NCBI GenBank assembly: GCA_000967895.1
Contig: FO203512.1
Span: forward strand, 4,091,531-4,155,530
Source: Oleispira antarctica RB-8
GTDB lineage: Bacteria > Pseudomonadota > Gammaproteobacteria > Pseudomonadales > Oceanobacteraceae
Reading direction: 5' to 3'
Length of the DNA: 64,000 nucleotides
The notes below the pieces were generated by a model. That model was not told the origin of the DNA. It worked only from the letters and a program-made list of their open reading frames with translations, and made no database searches. The position numbers were made by a program, and so were the translations under genes. This document shows, in pieces, positions 11,582-20,537 of the stretch (position 1 is the first letter of the stretch; every line of letters begins with the position of its first letter).

Positions 11582-11685
11582 TAGCAGCATGCTCTTCCTA
11601 TAAATCCTCTATTTATATTAGGCCTTCATACAGACCCGTTATTCGACATGAACCCAGCACTTTAATTTTACATAGCACAAATTAA

Positions 11686-11725
11686 AGACATAAAAAAACC
11701 GGCCTTAGCCGGTTTTTTTATGTCT
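11686..11725. terminator. Bidirectional intrinsic terminator between mrcA and maeB
   Basis: Perfect 18-bp inverted repeat (11686-11703 and 11708-11725) around a CTTA loop. The GC core ACCGGC/GCCGGT is flanked by a run of seven A on one side and seven T on the other, so it works in both directions. It sits between the convergent ends of mrcA and maeB. Confidence 0.9.
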
Positions 11726-11759
11726 ACCTTAAACTCACTAACGATTAACTATCTAATAA

Positions 11760-13022
11760 TTAGATGTCGTCAACAGAGTTCAATGGGTAGTTAGCTGGGT
11801 AAGGAAGCTGAGCAACACCCGTATCAACCGCCGCTTTAGCAACCGCTGCTGATACCACGCCCAATAGACGAGAGTCTGTTGGCTTAGGAATGATGTACTC
11901 GCGACCCAACTCTAAAGAAGTCAATTCGTAGGCATCTAATACGTCCTGAGGAACAGGCTCTTTCGCCAAACCAGCAATCGCATAAGCAGCTGCCAATTTC
12001 ATCTCTTCGTTAATCGCAGTAGCACGAACGTCTAAAGCACCACGGAAGATGAATGGGAAGCCAAGCACGTTATTTACCTGGTTAGGGAAATCAGAACGGC
12101 CAGTCGACATAATCAAATCATCACGAACTTCGTGTGCAAGAGCCGGATCAATTTCTGGATCTGGGTTAGAACATGCGAAAACGATTGGGTTTGGCGCCAT
12201 CTTTTTCAACAATTCTGGAGCAAGCAAGTTAGGACCAGAAAGACCAAGGAAGATGTCAGCACCGTCCATAGCATCGGCCAAAGTACGCTTGTCAGTTTCA
12301 ACAGCGAACATTGCTTTATATTGGTTCAAGTCATCACGGCCCGAGTGAATAACACCTTTACGGTCACACATGAAGATGTTTTCTGGCTTCATACCCGCAA
12401 GAATCAAAAGCTTAGAACAAGAGATTGCAGCTGCGCCAGCACCAAGAACAGTCATGGTAGCGTCTTCAAGTTTCTTACCTTGAATTTCCAACGCGTTGAT
12501 CATACCCGCAACCGTTACGATAGCAGTACCGTGTTGGTCATCATGGAAAACAGGGATTGAACACTGTTCGATCAACGTACGTTCGATTTCAAAACACTCA
12601 GGTGCTTTGATATCTTCAAGGTTAATACCACCAAAGGTATTAGCAATGCGACGTACTGTATCGATGAAAGCTTGTGGGCTTTCAGATTCTACTTCGATGT
12701 CGATAGAATCAACACCAGCAAAACGCTTGAATAATAGAGACTTACCTTCCATCACTGGCTTAGAGGCCAATGGTCCAAGATTACCAAGGCCTAAAATAGC
12801 AGTACCGTCGGTAATAACAGCAACAAGGTTACCTTTACCTGTGTAGCGGTATGCATCTTCTGGGTTTGCAGCAATAGCTTTAACTGGCTCAGCAACACCT
12901 GGGCTATAGGCTAGGGCTAGATCACGAGCTGTTTGGGCTGGTGTAGACAGTTCAATACTGATCTTACCTGGCTTAGGAAACTCATGATAATCGAGGGCAG
13001 CTTGCTTCATATCTTCAGACAT
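11760..13022 (-). CDS. maeB: NADP-dependent malic enzyme (short form)
   Basis: Oxidative decarboxylation of malate to pyruvate. The frame is open upstream to 13148, but the ATG at 13022 (MSEDMKQAALDYHEF) has GGAAGAGC just ahead and gives 420 residues. Malic-enzyme motifs include the YSPGVAEP stretch, VTDGTAILGLGNLGP, FHDDQHGTAIV and the Rossmann VLGAGAAAISC. The phosphotransacetylase-like C-terminal domain of the long E. coli MaeB is absent, so this is the short form; cofactor preference (NADP or NAD) cannot be settled from sequence alone. Confidence 0.9.
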   Translation of the reverse strand: MSEDMKQAALDYHEFPKPGKISIELSTPAQTARDLALAYSPGVAEPVKAIAANPEDAYRYTGKGNLVAVITDGTAILGLGNLGPLASKPVMEGKSLLFKRFAGVDSIDIEVESESPQAFIDTVRRIANTFGGINLEDIKAPECFEIERTLIEQCSIPVFHDDQHGTAIVTVAGMINALEIQGKKLEDATMTVLGAGAAAISCSKLLILAGMKPENIFMCDRKGVIHSGRDDLNQYKAMFAVETDKRTLADAMDGADIFLGLSGPNLLAPELLKKMAPNPIVFACSNPDPEIDPALAHEVRDDLIMSTGRSDFPNQVNNVLGFPFIFRGALDVRATAINEEMKLAAAYAIAGLAKEPVPQDVLDAYELTSLELGREYIIPKPTDSRLLGVVSAAVAKAAVDTGVAQLPYPANYPLNSVDDI

Positions 13023-13126
13023 TTTGCTCTTCCAATTTCCGTAATTTTCGATGGAGACTAAAAACAAAACCAAACGAAATGCTTGGTCCGTGTAAAAGTG
13101 AGGTAATAAATACCAAAAATTGGCCG

Positions 13127-13145
13127 AAAAATCCAGCAAAGCTGG
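13127..13145 (-). terminator. Weak intrinsic terminator after the FAD oxidoreductase gene
   Basis: On the minus strand a short hairpin CCAGC-TTT-GCTGG (13133-13145) is followed by ATTTTT. It lies 45-63 bp after the stop of the lactone oxidase gene and before maeB. The stem is only 5 bp, so efficiency is doubtful. Confidence 0.4.
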
Positions 13146-13189
13146 CAAAATCGATCATTTTTTGGTTGTTTTTTGCTGTTAAACAATAA

Positions 13190-14611
13190 TTAACTCGTTA
13201 CAGGGAAAATTTTATCCAAATGCTCGTTTATAAAGCGACGGGTTGGATCGAGTCGCTGACGCACCGCTTTGAAAGCATCCCACTGAGGATACAGCTCCGC
13301 AAAATCTTGCGCTGTTTTCGTATGAATTTTCCCCCAATGCGGGCGCCCCTGATAACGATCAAAGATAGCTTCCATTTCAGCAAAGTAAGGCAGATAAGGT
13401 TTATCGTGAAAGTTATGCACTGAAATCGCAGCACCAGGGCGTTGATAAAACTGACTTAACCAAATGTCATCCTCACCCACGTAGCGATATTCAATCGGAA
13501 AAATAATATCAATATCTTTTTCTTTAATGGTCTCCAGAACTTCACGGAAGCACGCTAAACCATCTTCTGCAGGCACGGTATATTCCATCTCATTGAAGCG
13601 CATATCGCGAACATTACCAAAAATCTTATTCCATGGACCGTAGCGTTCCTCAACACCCACAGTCCGTGGCGCGATATTCATGACAGCTCCACGCAAAAAA
13701 GGCATCATTTCAATCACATCCGCAAGTGTACGAAACGTCTCATAGGCATCACCACTCACAACCTCGCCCTGCTTTGCATCAGCTTCTTCTTTACTCACTT
13801 CTTCGAATTCAATCAGCAGAATATGATTCGCATGCGGAAGTCCATAAGCCTCAAAGCGGCGTTTTTCTAAGCCTAACTTTTCCATTCTTTCAAAGGCTTC
13901 ATCCATAGGAAACATTTCAGAACGTTCTTTTAAATAGTAAGTATCTCTAACCTGAATCGTAATATCGGTAATAATCCCGAGTGATCCGATATTGCACCGA
14001 GCAGCGTCAAATACATCTTTGTTTTCAGTAGCGCTGCACTTAAGTATTTCACCATTTGCAGTCACTAGCGTTAGCGCCGTAACAAAATGTGAGAGTGAAC
14101 CAAACTCCTGACCTGTTCCATGAGTGGATGTCGCAATTGCGCCAGCAAGCGTCTGAGTATTAACGTCAGGCATATTAATCATGCCCAAGTCATTGTCCCA
14201 AAGGTCGTCACCTAAAGCGGCTAAACGAGTGCCCGCACCCACAGTAACTTCTTTAGTGTCTTGATTGATATGACTGATTCCGCGAAAACGCGCCATCGAT
14301 AGTAATGTTTCATCTGTTGGCACCAGCGCGCTAAAGCTGTGACCCGCACCCACGGCACGAATTTTTCCATCCGTTTCTTTTAACAGGCTAACTAATGCTT
14401 CAATATTACGCGGGCGAGCTCGCTCAGCAGGATAACTTACTTGATTTCCCGACCAGTTAGACCAAGGCATAATGCCATCAATAGGCTGCGGACCCAGTGC
14501 TTTTTCTGGCGCATTACTGCAGCCAGAAGACCCAGCAGCTCCTGCAATTATGCCAGCGCCTGCGGCTTTTAATGCATGGCGGCGAGAGAGTTTTAACTGT
14601 TTAATATCCAT
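13190..14611 (-). CDS. Tat-exported FAD-linked sugar-lactone oxidase (ALO family)
   Basis: Resembles D-arabinono-1,4-lactone and L-gulonolactone oxidases. The N-terminus has a twin-arginine signal (SRRHALKAAG, residues 9-18) followed by an Ala/Gly stretch and GSSGCSN, which could be a lipobox with Cys31. An FAD-binding PCMH domain follows (about 55-225, with IRAVGAGHSFSALVPTD and TSTHGTG), then the ALO domain ending in the conserved HWGK (GRPHWGKIH). The flavin-linking His of covalent family members would lie in GAGHSFS. Its ATG overlaps the stop of the upstream cytochrome gene by one base (TAATG). I infer oxidation of a periplasmic lactone or sugar, with electrons passed to that cytochrome; the substrate is unknown. 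Confidence 0.82.
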   Translation of the reverse strand: MDIKQLKLSRRHALKAAGAGIIAGAAGSSGCSNAPEKALGPQPIDGIMPWSNWSGNQVSYPAERARPRNIEALVSLLKETDGKIRAVGAGHSFSALVPTDETLLSMARFRGISHINQDTKEVTVGAGTRLAALGDDLWDNDLGMINMPDVNTQTLAGAIATSTHGTGQEFGSLSHFVTALTLVTANGEILKCSATENKDVFDAARCNIGSLGIITDITIQVRDTYYLKERSEMFPMDEAFERMEKLGLEKRRFEAYGLPHANHILLIEFEEVSKEEADAKQGEVVSGDAYETFRTLADVIEMMPFLRGAVMNIAPRTVGVEERYGPWNKIFGNVRDMRFNEMEYTVPAEDGLACFREVLETIKEKDIDIIFPIEYRYVGEDDIWLSQFYQRPGAAISVHNFHDKPYLPYFAEMEAIFDRYQGRPHWGKIHTKTAQDFAELYPQWDAFKAVRQRLDPTRRFINEHLDKIFPVTS

Positions 14612-14919
14612 TATTGAGCATCCTCTGCAGACATGTAATCAATTAAATCTACTAAATCTTCTTTTGTGCAATCACTGCACATTCCCAGCGGTGGCATACC
14701 CTTGAAACCACCAATGGCATGCGCCAATAATGTATCCTTCCCTTTCGAAAGGCGTTCAGCCCAAGCCGAGTCATCGAAAGATCTGGGGGCACCGCCAACG
14801 CCTTCTTCATGACAAATTTTGCAGCTCGTTTGATAAAGCTCCACAGTAAATGGGTCAACCGCCCAGCTCGAGAGGCTGGTAAAGCTTAACAATGCGGCAA
14901 AAATAATAGGGTATTTCAT
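14611..14919 (-). CDS. Cytochrome c5-like monohaem protein
   Basis: Small periplasmic electron carrier of 102 residues from the ATG at 14919, which has GAGAAG ahead of it; the open frame reaches 14994, but only this start puts the signal peptide (1-20, ending SSWA) at the N-terminus. The haem site is CKICH (33-37). The axial Met is expected at KGMPP (Met75), and the CSDC pair (81, 84) is the disulfide typical of cytochrome c5. Its stop overlaps the start of the lactone oxidase gene, so the two are translationally coupled and it is the likely electron acceptor. Confidence 0.88.
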   Translation of the reverse strand: MKYPIIFAALLSFTSLSSWAVDPFTVELYQTSCKICHEEGVGGAPRSFDDSAWAERLSKGKDTLLAHAIGGFKGMPPLGMCSDCTKEDLVDLIDYMSAEDAQ

Positions 14920-15026
14920 GGACTTCTCACTGAAGGTTCTATCGATATTTTTTATTATTGTACGAAAGTACCAAATAAGTAGGGGGCAAATCAAGCTTTC
15001 ACTTACCCCCTCTATTTTTTTAAACG

Positions 15027-16379
15027 TTAAACGGTCACTCTAGGCTTAGGGCGATCAGGCAAAGACCACTCAACACACAAACCTGAATCTGCAATATTTC
15101 TGGCACAAACATCACCATGATGCATATTCAAAATACGCTGTACCATTGCCAAGCCAATGCCATAACCACCGCCATAACCACTACCAGCATGGCTTCTAGA
15201 TTGATCTGCCTGAGTGAAGGGGGCAAAAATATCTTCCAACTGATCTTCACTAACTCCAGGGCCTTGATCACACAGTTTAAAAATAAGCTGCTGACCTGAT
15301 CTACCCAAACTTAGTGTCAAAACACCCCCATCGGGACTGAAGCGAATAGCGTTGCGCAAGACATTATCAAAAGCTCTCTGCATCAATATTGCATCTATAT
15401 GACAAAACATTTCTTCACTTTCTAACTGCCACTCAACGGTCAAATGCTTGGCTGCCAATTCTAATTCAGCATCTTGAAGCCAAGTTTTAAACACCCTGAC
15501 TAAATCAAGTTTTTCTGTGGTCAATTCGCCTTCTTGCTGCAACTTGGCCAGATCTAAAATCTGTGTCACCAAGTTGGCAACCTGACCTGAAGCGCGCTCA
15601 ATTCTATCGTGCTCAGCTTGCAATGTATTACCCGCGTCTTTTTTACGTGCAATCCCTAACGCTATTTGTAAACGCGTGAGAGGTGAACGTAATTCGTGGG
15701 ACACATCACGCAATAGCTGACGATGACTTTGCAGTAGCCGCTGTAGAGAATCCGCCATTTCAACGAATTCTACCGATAAGTCACCCAACTCATCACCACG
15801 ATTCAAATTTGACCTCAATTCGGAGATATCAAAATCTCCTGCGCTCAATTTTTTAGCCGCCTTTTGCAAGCGGCGAATAGGGCTCGTCAGGTGCCATGCA
15901 AGCACCCCACACATGAGTGAAACCATAACCACGACTAAGAAAGGAATTAACCAGCGTTCGCCTTCATCCAAAGAGTGTCGCCAATGATAACGACTGACAG
16001 CAATATAAATTTGATCTCGGTAAACCAAAGGCCCCATCATCATAAAACCATCTTCTTGCCCCCATAAAGATTGCTGCTCAGCAACGGCGTGCTCATAAAA
16101 CTCAGCCACATCATGAGGAAGGTCATTCAATTGAGATTCTTCAAATTTAACAATATTCCAGCCGGGATCTAACCGAGCCCATAAACCTCGTTTTTTAATC
16201 TTTAAAGGCTGTCTATTTTCCGCAATACGCTGTAATAATATCTGCTCACGTAGCTGCAACGGGCGATGATAATCATCTTGGAGCCATTGAAAAGACAGTG
16301 TTGCCACCGTCATGCTGACCACAACAACAATCCAAAACCACAGAAAAATCTTAATAAATAACGAATTACGCCAACGCAT
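15027..16379 (-). CDS. cpxA: Cpx-type envelope stress sensor histidine kinase
   Basis: Inner-membrane sensor kinase of 450 residues. Membrane helices at about 9-29 and 144-164 flank a periplasmic sensor of about 115 residues. HAMP follows (about 160-215), then HisKA with the phosphoacceptor His228 in DVSHELRSPLTR, and a HATPase domain with N (NVLRNAIRFS), DQGPG and a glycine-rich GSGYGGGYGIGLA box. It lies 49 bp after the partner regulator gene. Naming as CpxA rests on the CpxR-like partner and on the CpxR box upstream; no cpxP is present here. Confidence 0.8.
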   Translation of the reverse strand: MRWRNSLFIKIFLWFWIVVVVSMTVATLSFQWLQDDYHRPLQLREQILLQRIAENRQPLKIKKRGLWARLDPGWNIVKFEESQLNDLPHDVAEFYEHAVAEQQSLWGQEDGFMMMGPLVYRDQIYIAVSRYHWRHSLDEGERWLIPFLVVVMVSLMCGVLAWHLTSPIRRLQKAAKKLSAGDFDISELRSNLNRGDELGDLSVEFVEMADSLQRLLQSHRQLLRDVSHELRSPLTRLQIALGIARKKDAGNTLQAEHDRIERASGQVANLVTQILDLAKLQQEGELTTEKLDLVRVFKTWLQDAELELAAKHLTVEWQLESEEMFCHIDAILMQRAFDNVLRNAIRFSPDGGVLTLSLGRSGQQLIFKLCDQGPGVSEDQLEDIFAPFTQADQSRSHAGSGYGGGYGIGLAMVQRILNMHHGDVCARNIADSGLCVEWSLPDRPKPRVTV

Positions 16380-16428
16380 AGCAGTGCCTAGTTAAAAAAA
16401 CATCTAAAATAAACAATCCTGATTTCAC

Positions 16429-17115
16429 TTAATCTTGCACTAAAATATAGCCTTGGCCACGTACCGTTTTAATATAAGCCTTACCATCGTTTCTCTCACC
16501 TAGCTTTTTACGCAAATTACTAACATGCATATCGATGCTACGATCAAAAGCACTGAGTCGGCGACCCAAAGCACTTTGCGACAAGACCTCTTTATCGACC
16601 ACCTCACCAGCACTTTCCAGTAGTGTTAGCAATACACCAAACTCTGCACCCGTAAGCTCAACGTCTTCGTCATGCAGCTTTACACTACGAGTCGCCTTAT
16701 GCAATTTCAGCTCATCAACCTGCAGCCACGCATTCGCTACCTTAGGTTGGCCGGCCTCAATACGTCGGAACAGTGCTTTTATGCGAGCAACAAGCTCATG
16801 ATGATGATACGGCTTAGGAATATAGTCATCGGCACCGTGCTCTAAGCCCAATACGCGATCAACACTTTCGCCACGAGCCGTCAGCATAATCACCGGCAAC
16901 ATCGATTCAGTACGCAACTGTTTAAGCACATCAAAGCCGTTCATCTTGGGTAGCATGACATCCAACAATACCAAATCGTATTGACCCGTTAATGCAGACG
17001 CCAATCCAGACTCACCATCGTGGCAAACCGCTAATTGATAGCCTTCCATTGCTAAATACTCTTGCAACAGTTCACCCAGCTCATAATCATCATCGATTAA
17101 CAAAATTTGATACAT
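16429..17115 (-). CDS. cpxR: CpxR-like response regulator (OmpR family)
   Basis: Transcription factor of 228 residues: receiver domain with phospho-acceptor Asp52 (LLDVMLPKMNG), acidic pair at 8-9, signal Thr/Lys in MLTARG and PKPY, then an OmpR winged helix (about 130-228, VSNLRKKLG and IKTVRGQGYIL). The stretch VIMLTARGESVDRVLGLEHG closely follows E. coli CpxR. A CpxR-type box lies about 90 bp upstream, which suggests autoregulation of this cpxR-cpxA operon. Confidence 0.87.
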   Translation of the reverse strand: MYQILLIDDDYELGELLQEYLAMEGYQLAVCHDGESGLASALTGQYDLVLLDVMLPKMNGFDVLKQLRTESMLPVIMLTARGESVDRVLGLEHGADDYIPKPYHHHELVARIKALFRRIEAGQPKVANAWLQVDELKLHKATRSVKLHDEDVELTGAEFGVLLTLLESAGEVVDKEVLSQSALGRRLSAFDRSIDMHVSNLRKKLGERNDGKAYIKTVRGQGYILVQD

Positions 17116-17149
17116 TCAACTCACCTTTAAAGCACTCGATTTCCAAACA

Positions 17150-17171
17150 ACTCTTGTTTCTAAACAAGAGT
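17150..17171. repeat. 10-bp inverted repeat in the cpxR leader
   Basis: Arms ACTCTTGTTT (17150-17159) and AAACAAGAGT (17162-17171) with a 2-nt spacer, between the CpxR box and the cpxR start. It is either an operator dyad or an mRNA hairpin about 35 nt before the start codon. Confidence 0.5.
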
Positions 17172-17202
17172 GTAATGCGAGTTAATAAATAAGGGGAAAG
17201 GT

Positions 17203-17217
17203 TTTACCCTTCCTTAC
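17203..17217 (-). promoter_or_regulatory. CpxR binding box upstream of cpxR
   Basis: Read on the minus strand the site is GTAAGGAAGGGTAAA, that is GTAAG-N5-GTAAA. The CpxR consensus known from enterobacteria is GTAAA-N4-8-GTAAA, so it matches at 9 of 10 positions with allowed spacing. It lies 88-102 bp upstream of the cpxR ATG, between the perM end and cpxR. Confidence 0.65.
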
Positions 17218-17237
17218 GCGAAATACTAGAAAGGGGA

Positions 17238-18251
17238 TTAATGACCCAGTAGAACAGCTAACCAGCGATTCTTTTCACTATTCTCTAGTGCTATTTTTAC
17301 CACCATGGTCAGAGGAATTGAAAGCAGCATACCGACGGGGCCAAATATCCAACCCCAAAAAACCAATGATACAAACACAACCAAGGTCGACAACCCCAAA
17401 GAGCGCCCCATATAGCGCGGTTCAATCACATTGCCAAACAGCACATTAGTAGCAACATACAACCCCGCCACCAGCATGGCACTCATAGGCCCTAGTTGAA
17501 TTAATGCAATCAACATCGGTGGAACCGCAGCAATAATAGAACCAATATTGGGAATGAAATTTAGTAAAAAAGCGATCATTGCCCATAAAATAGCATAATC
17601 AACACCCATCCAAGCGAGCGTGCTTCCAACGACAATACCGGTGCCGATACTGACCAAGGTTTTAATTAACAAATAACGCTGCACGGAATCACTGAAATTC
17701 TGATAATAATCAAGCGCTAGGGTTTTATTGCCTAATGCACGTCTTAATTTTTCAGGAAAATCAGAAGCTTCTAATAAAATAAAGACCACGGTAAATAAAA
17801 TTAAAAAGGCATTCGTTAAGACGCCCCCCAGGCCACTAAAAACCGTCGCAACCATTTTCATCGCAGCACTTGGGTCGATGTAAGTGCTCAGTACTGTTTC
17901 ATCAACAACAATACCGAAGCCATTCAGCATCTCAACAGCAATAGCTCCCTGCTGCTGTAGTTTTTGTTCGTATTCAGGCAGGTCTTGATAAAAGGCCGAC
18001 AAGCTTGTGCCAATAACGGTACCCAAAGTCATAGTGATGAGGAAAAACAATACTGCGACGAGTAACAGCGATAGTATTGAAGGCACTTTTTTACTCTTCA
18101 ACCACATCATCATAGGTGCACATAAAACGGCGATAAATACCGCCAATAAGAACGGCACAAGTAACTGCGTGGCGGCTTTTAAGCCCGCGATAATCACGAT
18201 AAATGCTGCGATATTAACCATCACGCTATGGCTTACTAAAGGCTTATTCAT
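17238..18251 (-). CDS. AI-2E family transporter (PerM-like)
   Basis: Polytopic inner-membrane protein of 337 residues in the AI-2E/PerM/TqsA exporter family. Paired N-terminal helices (about 9-50), a helix at 60-80, a soluble helical segment, then several helices in the C-terminal half with family motifs such as LNFIPNIGSIIAAVPP and the final GPVGMLLSIPLTMVVKIALE. The transported substrate of most members is unknown, so no specific role is assigned. It follows the cpx operon's promoter region on the same strand and diverges from the GGDEF-EAL gene. Confidence 0.85.
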   Translation of the reverse strand: MNKPLVSHSVMVNIAAFIVIIAGLKAATQLLVPFLLAVFIAVLCAPMMMWLKSKKVPSILSLLLVAVLFFLITMTLGTVIGTSLSAFYQDLPEYEQKLQQQGAIAVEMLNGFGIVVDETVLSTYIDPSAAMKMVATVFSGLGGVLTNAFLILFTVVFILLEASDFPEKLRRALGNKTLALDYYQNFSDSVQRYLLIKTLVSIGTGIVVGSTLAWMGVDYAILWAMIAFLLNFIPNIGSIIAAVPPMLIALIQLGPMSAMLVAGLYVATNVLFGNVIEPRYMGRSLGLSTLVVFVSLVFWGWIFGPVGMLLSIPLTMVVKIALENSEKNRWLAVLLGH

Positions 18252-18407
18252 AGAGCCTTGGTTCCTTAAGTTATTTCGTTTGATTAGCTCATATTGCTAA
18301 ATCGTTACTACTTTATTACGATTTATTACAAGCTTTATGACCGCCAACTCGCAAAGCCACAAATGAATTCTATTATGTACAAGCCTTTCTAATTAAGAAG
18401 CATATAC

Positions 18408-20390
18408 ATGGATTGTATAATCATCAGCGAAGATGACATTTGGGCCCAACGGTTAGAAGCCTCACTATCCCGAGTCAACGTCAATTGTGGTCGTCACCAA
18501 AGTGATCATAGTAGCAAGAGTTATCCGACGACAGAAGATACGTTATATCTTGTGGATGGCGCAGGGCGCGAGCCCGATATTGCCGACTGCGGCAAACGAA
18601 TCGTGCTTTTTACTGATGAGCCCAGCGAGCAATCCGTACTGCAACTTCCCAGAACCCATGCTCAGCGCTGGCTCTTGAATCATTTAGGATTAGGTAATCA
18701 AGGCATCCCCCTAACATGGGCCGCGTCGGCAACAGAGGGGCAAATCATTGTTGACCAACAAGGATATATCCTAAACATCAATGACACTATGGCTGAGTGC
18801 CTTTCCAGCATAATTGAAAACTGGAACGGCAAGCAACTGCATCATATTTTTCCTGAACTTGTCAATAAAGCGCACCACTCACTCAAACGCCAACTCAATA
18901 AGTTATGCGAAAAAGGTCAGCCTTGCAGCGGCCAAGTATTGGCGGCAAAAAATAGTAATGGTCGCGCTCGCTACATAGAGGTGTGCGCGAGTAAGTTATT
19001 GGGTTCACGCATATTGCTAAACTGTCGTGATGTTACTCAACGTACCAGTAGTCATAATAGCATGCGGCAAAAAGCCCGTTTCGATGGATTAACGGGCTTG
19101 GCCAACCGGCAACTTTTAATGGATCGCTTACGCATGGCACTCGCTCGCAGCAAACGTTTTCAGCGGCAACTCGCCATTATGTACATCGACCTTGATCACT
19201 TTAAACCCATTAATGATACTTGGGGACATGCTGCCGGGGACGCTATATTATGCGAAGCAAGCCGCCGCATGAAAGAGACCGTGCGCGAGATTGATACCGT
19301 CGCGCGCCTGGGAGGGGATGAGTTCGTCATCGTCATTGAGGACCTAAAAGATCTTCGTGACGCGGGCATCATTGCAGAACACCTTCTCACCGCGTTAGGC
19401 GCTGCATTTCACTGGCAACAGCACGAGTTTTATATCGGTTGCAGCATTGGTATAGCTATTTCTGAAGATAGCCACGACGACGCTCACAAACTCATTGAGA
19501 AAGCCGACCTCGCACTCTATCGAGCCAAACACATGGGGCGACAACGGTTTGAATTCTGTACATCAGAACTCACAGCCCAAGCGCGCTATAAACTGGTTTT
19601 ACAAGAAGGCTTACAGCAAGCGTTAGACGATAAGCAGCTACAGCTCTATTACCAACCCATCGCGTCGACATCGACAGGAAAAGTTCAAGGGGCCGAAGCC
19701 CTACTACGTTGGATTCACCCTAAAGTTGGCATGGTACGACCCAGAGACTTCATCCCATTATTGGAGCAAACAGGTCTAATAATCCCCGTAGGCGAATGGG
19801 TTATAGAGCAGGCCTGCCAGCAATGGAGCCTCTGGAAACAACAAGGGCTATTAGAAGAAAAGGCACTATTAACACTCAATATTTCAACCTGCCAATTTAG
19901 CTCACAGCAGTTACTTAATTGCATTGGCAATATGATGATTAAGTTCGACATGCCCGCGAAGACCTTAGCCCTTGAAGTCAGTGAAGAGTTACTGAATACC
20001 AACCCAAAACACTTGAGCGAAACGTTCTCGCAGCTCAATCAAATGGGCGTCGACATTATTATTGATGATTTTGGCTTAGGAAGTACCTCCTTGCATTCAC
20101 TTTCTAAATATACTCTCAGCGCGATCAAGTTAGAAAAACCTTTACTCGCATCGCTCTCGAAAAGTAAAAACGGGAATTCTTTAAAGGCATTCTCTTTTCT
20201 CGCCCACAGCCTAAATGTGAACATGATCGCCGAAGGTATAGACGACAAAAATCAGCTTAGAACCCTTGCTGCGGCTAACATCGACAGCTATCAGGGATAC
20301 AGTTTATCTCCAGCCTTAGAGGCCGCTGAATTCAAGCAATTTATGTCATTACAGAATGAAAATGAAAATAAAGTGAAATTATTCTACTAA
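18408..20390 (+). CDS. PAS-GGDEF-EAL c-di-GMP protein
   Basis: Soluble 660-residue protein with an N-terminal segment of about 100 residues that I do not recognise, a PAS domain (about 108-220), a GGDEF domain (about 222-385) and an EAL domain (about 400-650). GGDEF is intact, with an RxxD inhibitory site (REID) five residues before it, so diguanylate cyclase activity is likely. EAL keeps EALLRW, the Asn of NIST, the Glu of LEVSEE, the DD of IDDFG, the Lys of IKLEK and the Glu of AEGID. However, TES, KID and YSSLSYL are replaced by SEE, KLE and STSLHSL, so phosphodiesterase activity may be weak. No membrane segment is seen. Confidence 0.88.
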   Translation: MDCIIISEDDIWAQRLEASLSRVNVNCGRHQSDHSSKSYPTTEDTLYLVDGAGREPDIADCGKRIVLFTDEPSEQSVLQLPRTHAQRWLLNHLGLGNQGIPLTWAASATEGQIIVDQQGYILNINDTMAECLSSIIENWNGKQLHHIFPELVNKAHHSLKRQLNKLCEKGQPCSGQVLAAKNSNGRARYIEVCASKLLGSRILLNCRDVTQRTSSHNSMRQKARFDGLTGLANRQLLMDRLRMALARSKRFQRQLAIMYIDLDHFKPINDTWGHAAGDAILCEASRRMKETVREIDTVARLGGDEFVIVIEDLKDLRDAGIIAEHLLTALGAAFHWQQHEFYIGCSIGIAISEDSHDDAHKLIEKADLALYRAKHMGRQRFEFCTSELTAQARYKLVLQEGLQQALDDKQLQLYYQPIASTSTGKVQGAEALLRWIHPKVGMVRPRDFIPLLEQTGLIIPVGEWVIEQACQQWSLWKQQGLLEEKALLTLNISTCQFSSQQLLNCIGNMMIKFDMPAKTLALEVSEELLNTNPKHLSETFSQLNQMGVDIIIDDFGLGSTSLHSLSKYTLSAIKLEKPLLASLSKSKNGNSLKAFSFLAHSLNVNMIAEGIDDKNQLRTLAAANIDSYQGYSLSPALEAAEFKQFMSLQNENENKVKLFY

Positions 20391-20395
20391 AGTAC

Positions 20396-20422
20396 TGGAC
20401 ACGCCTAGGGAGTCTCTATACT
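20396..20422 (+). promoter_or_regulatory. Promoter of tRNA-Leu
   Basis: TGGACA (20396-20401) and TATACT (20417-20422) match 5 of 6 consensus bases each, with a short 15-bp spacer. A GC-rich stretch (GCGC) follows the -10 box, as in stringently controlled stable-RNA promoters. It begins 6 bp after the GGDEF-EAL stop codon. Confidence 0.5.
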
Positions 20423-20435
20423 ATGCGCAGCCTAA

Positions 20436-20520
20436 GCGGAAGTGGTGGAATTGGTAGACACGCTAGATTTAGGTTCTAGTGCCGTAAGGTGTGAGAGTTC
20501 AAGTCTCTCCTTCCGTACCA
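20436..20520 (+). tRNA. tRNA-Leu (anticodon UAG)
   Basis: An 85-nt cloverleaf with CCA encoded. The acceptor stem GCGGAAG pairs with CTTCCGT (first pair G-U). The anticodon stem CTAGA/TCTAG carries loop TTTAGGT with anticodon TAG at 20470-20472. The long variable arm (GCCGTAAGGT) is class II, as expected for tRNA-Leu, and the T-loop is GTTCAAGTC. It closely resembles E. coli tRNA-Leu(UAG), which reads CUN codons. Confidence 0.97.
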
Positions 20521-20537
20521 AACAAAAGAATGAGAAT

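Noticed and set aside
12049-12846. Three plus-strand frames opposite maeB
   Set aside because: Overlapping each other in different frames and without family resemblance; malic enzyme is clearly the coding strand.
13023-13148. N-terminal extension of malic enzyme
   Set aside because: ATG 13022 has a good Shine-Dalgarno sequence and matches the family; the extension reads as untranslated DNA.
14981-15011. AGGGGG/CCCCCT inverted pair near the cpxA stop
   Set aside because: Only 6 bp with a 19-nt loop, and the T-run is on the plus strand where no gene ends, so a terminator call is not supported.
20442-20537. Upstream extension of the CidA-like frame
   Set aside because: It would translate through tRNA-Leu; the ATG at 20538 gives the expected membrane protein.
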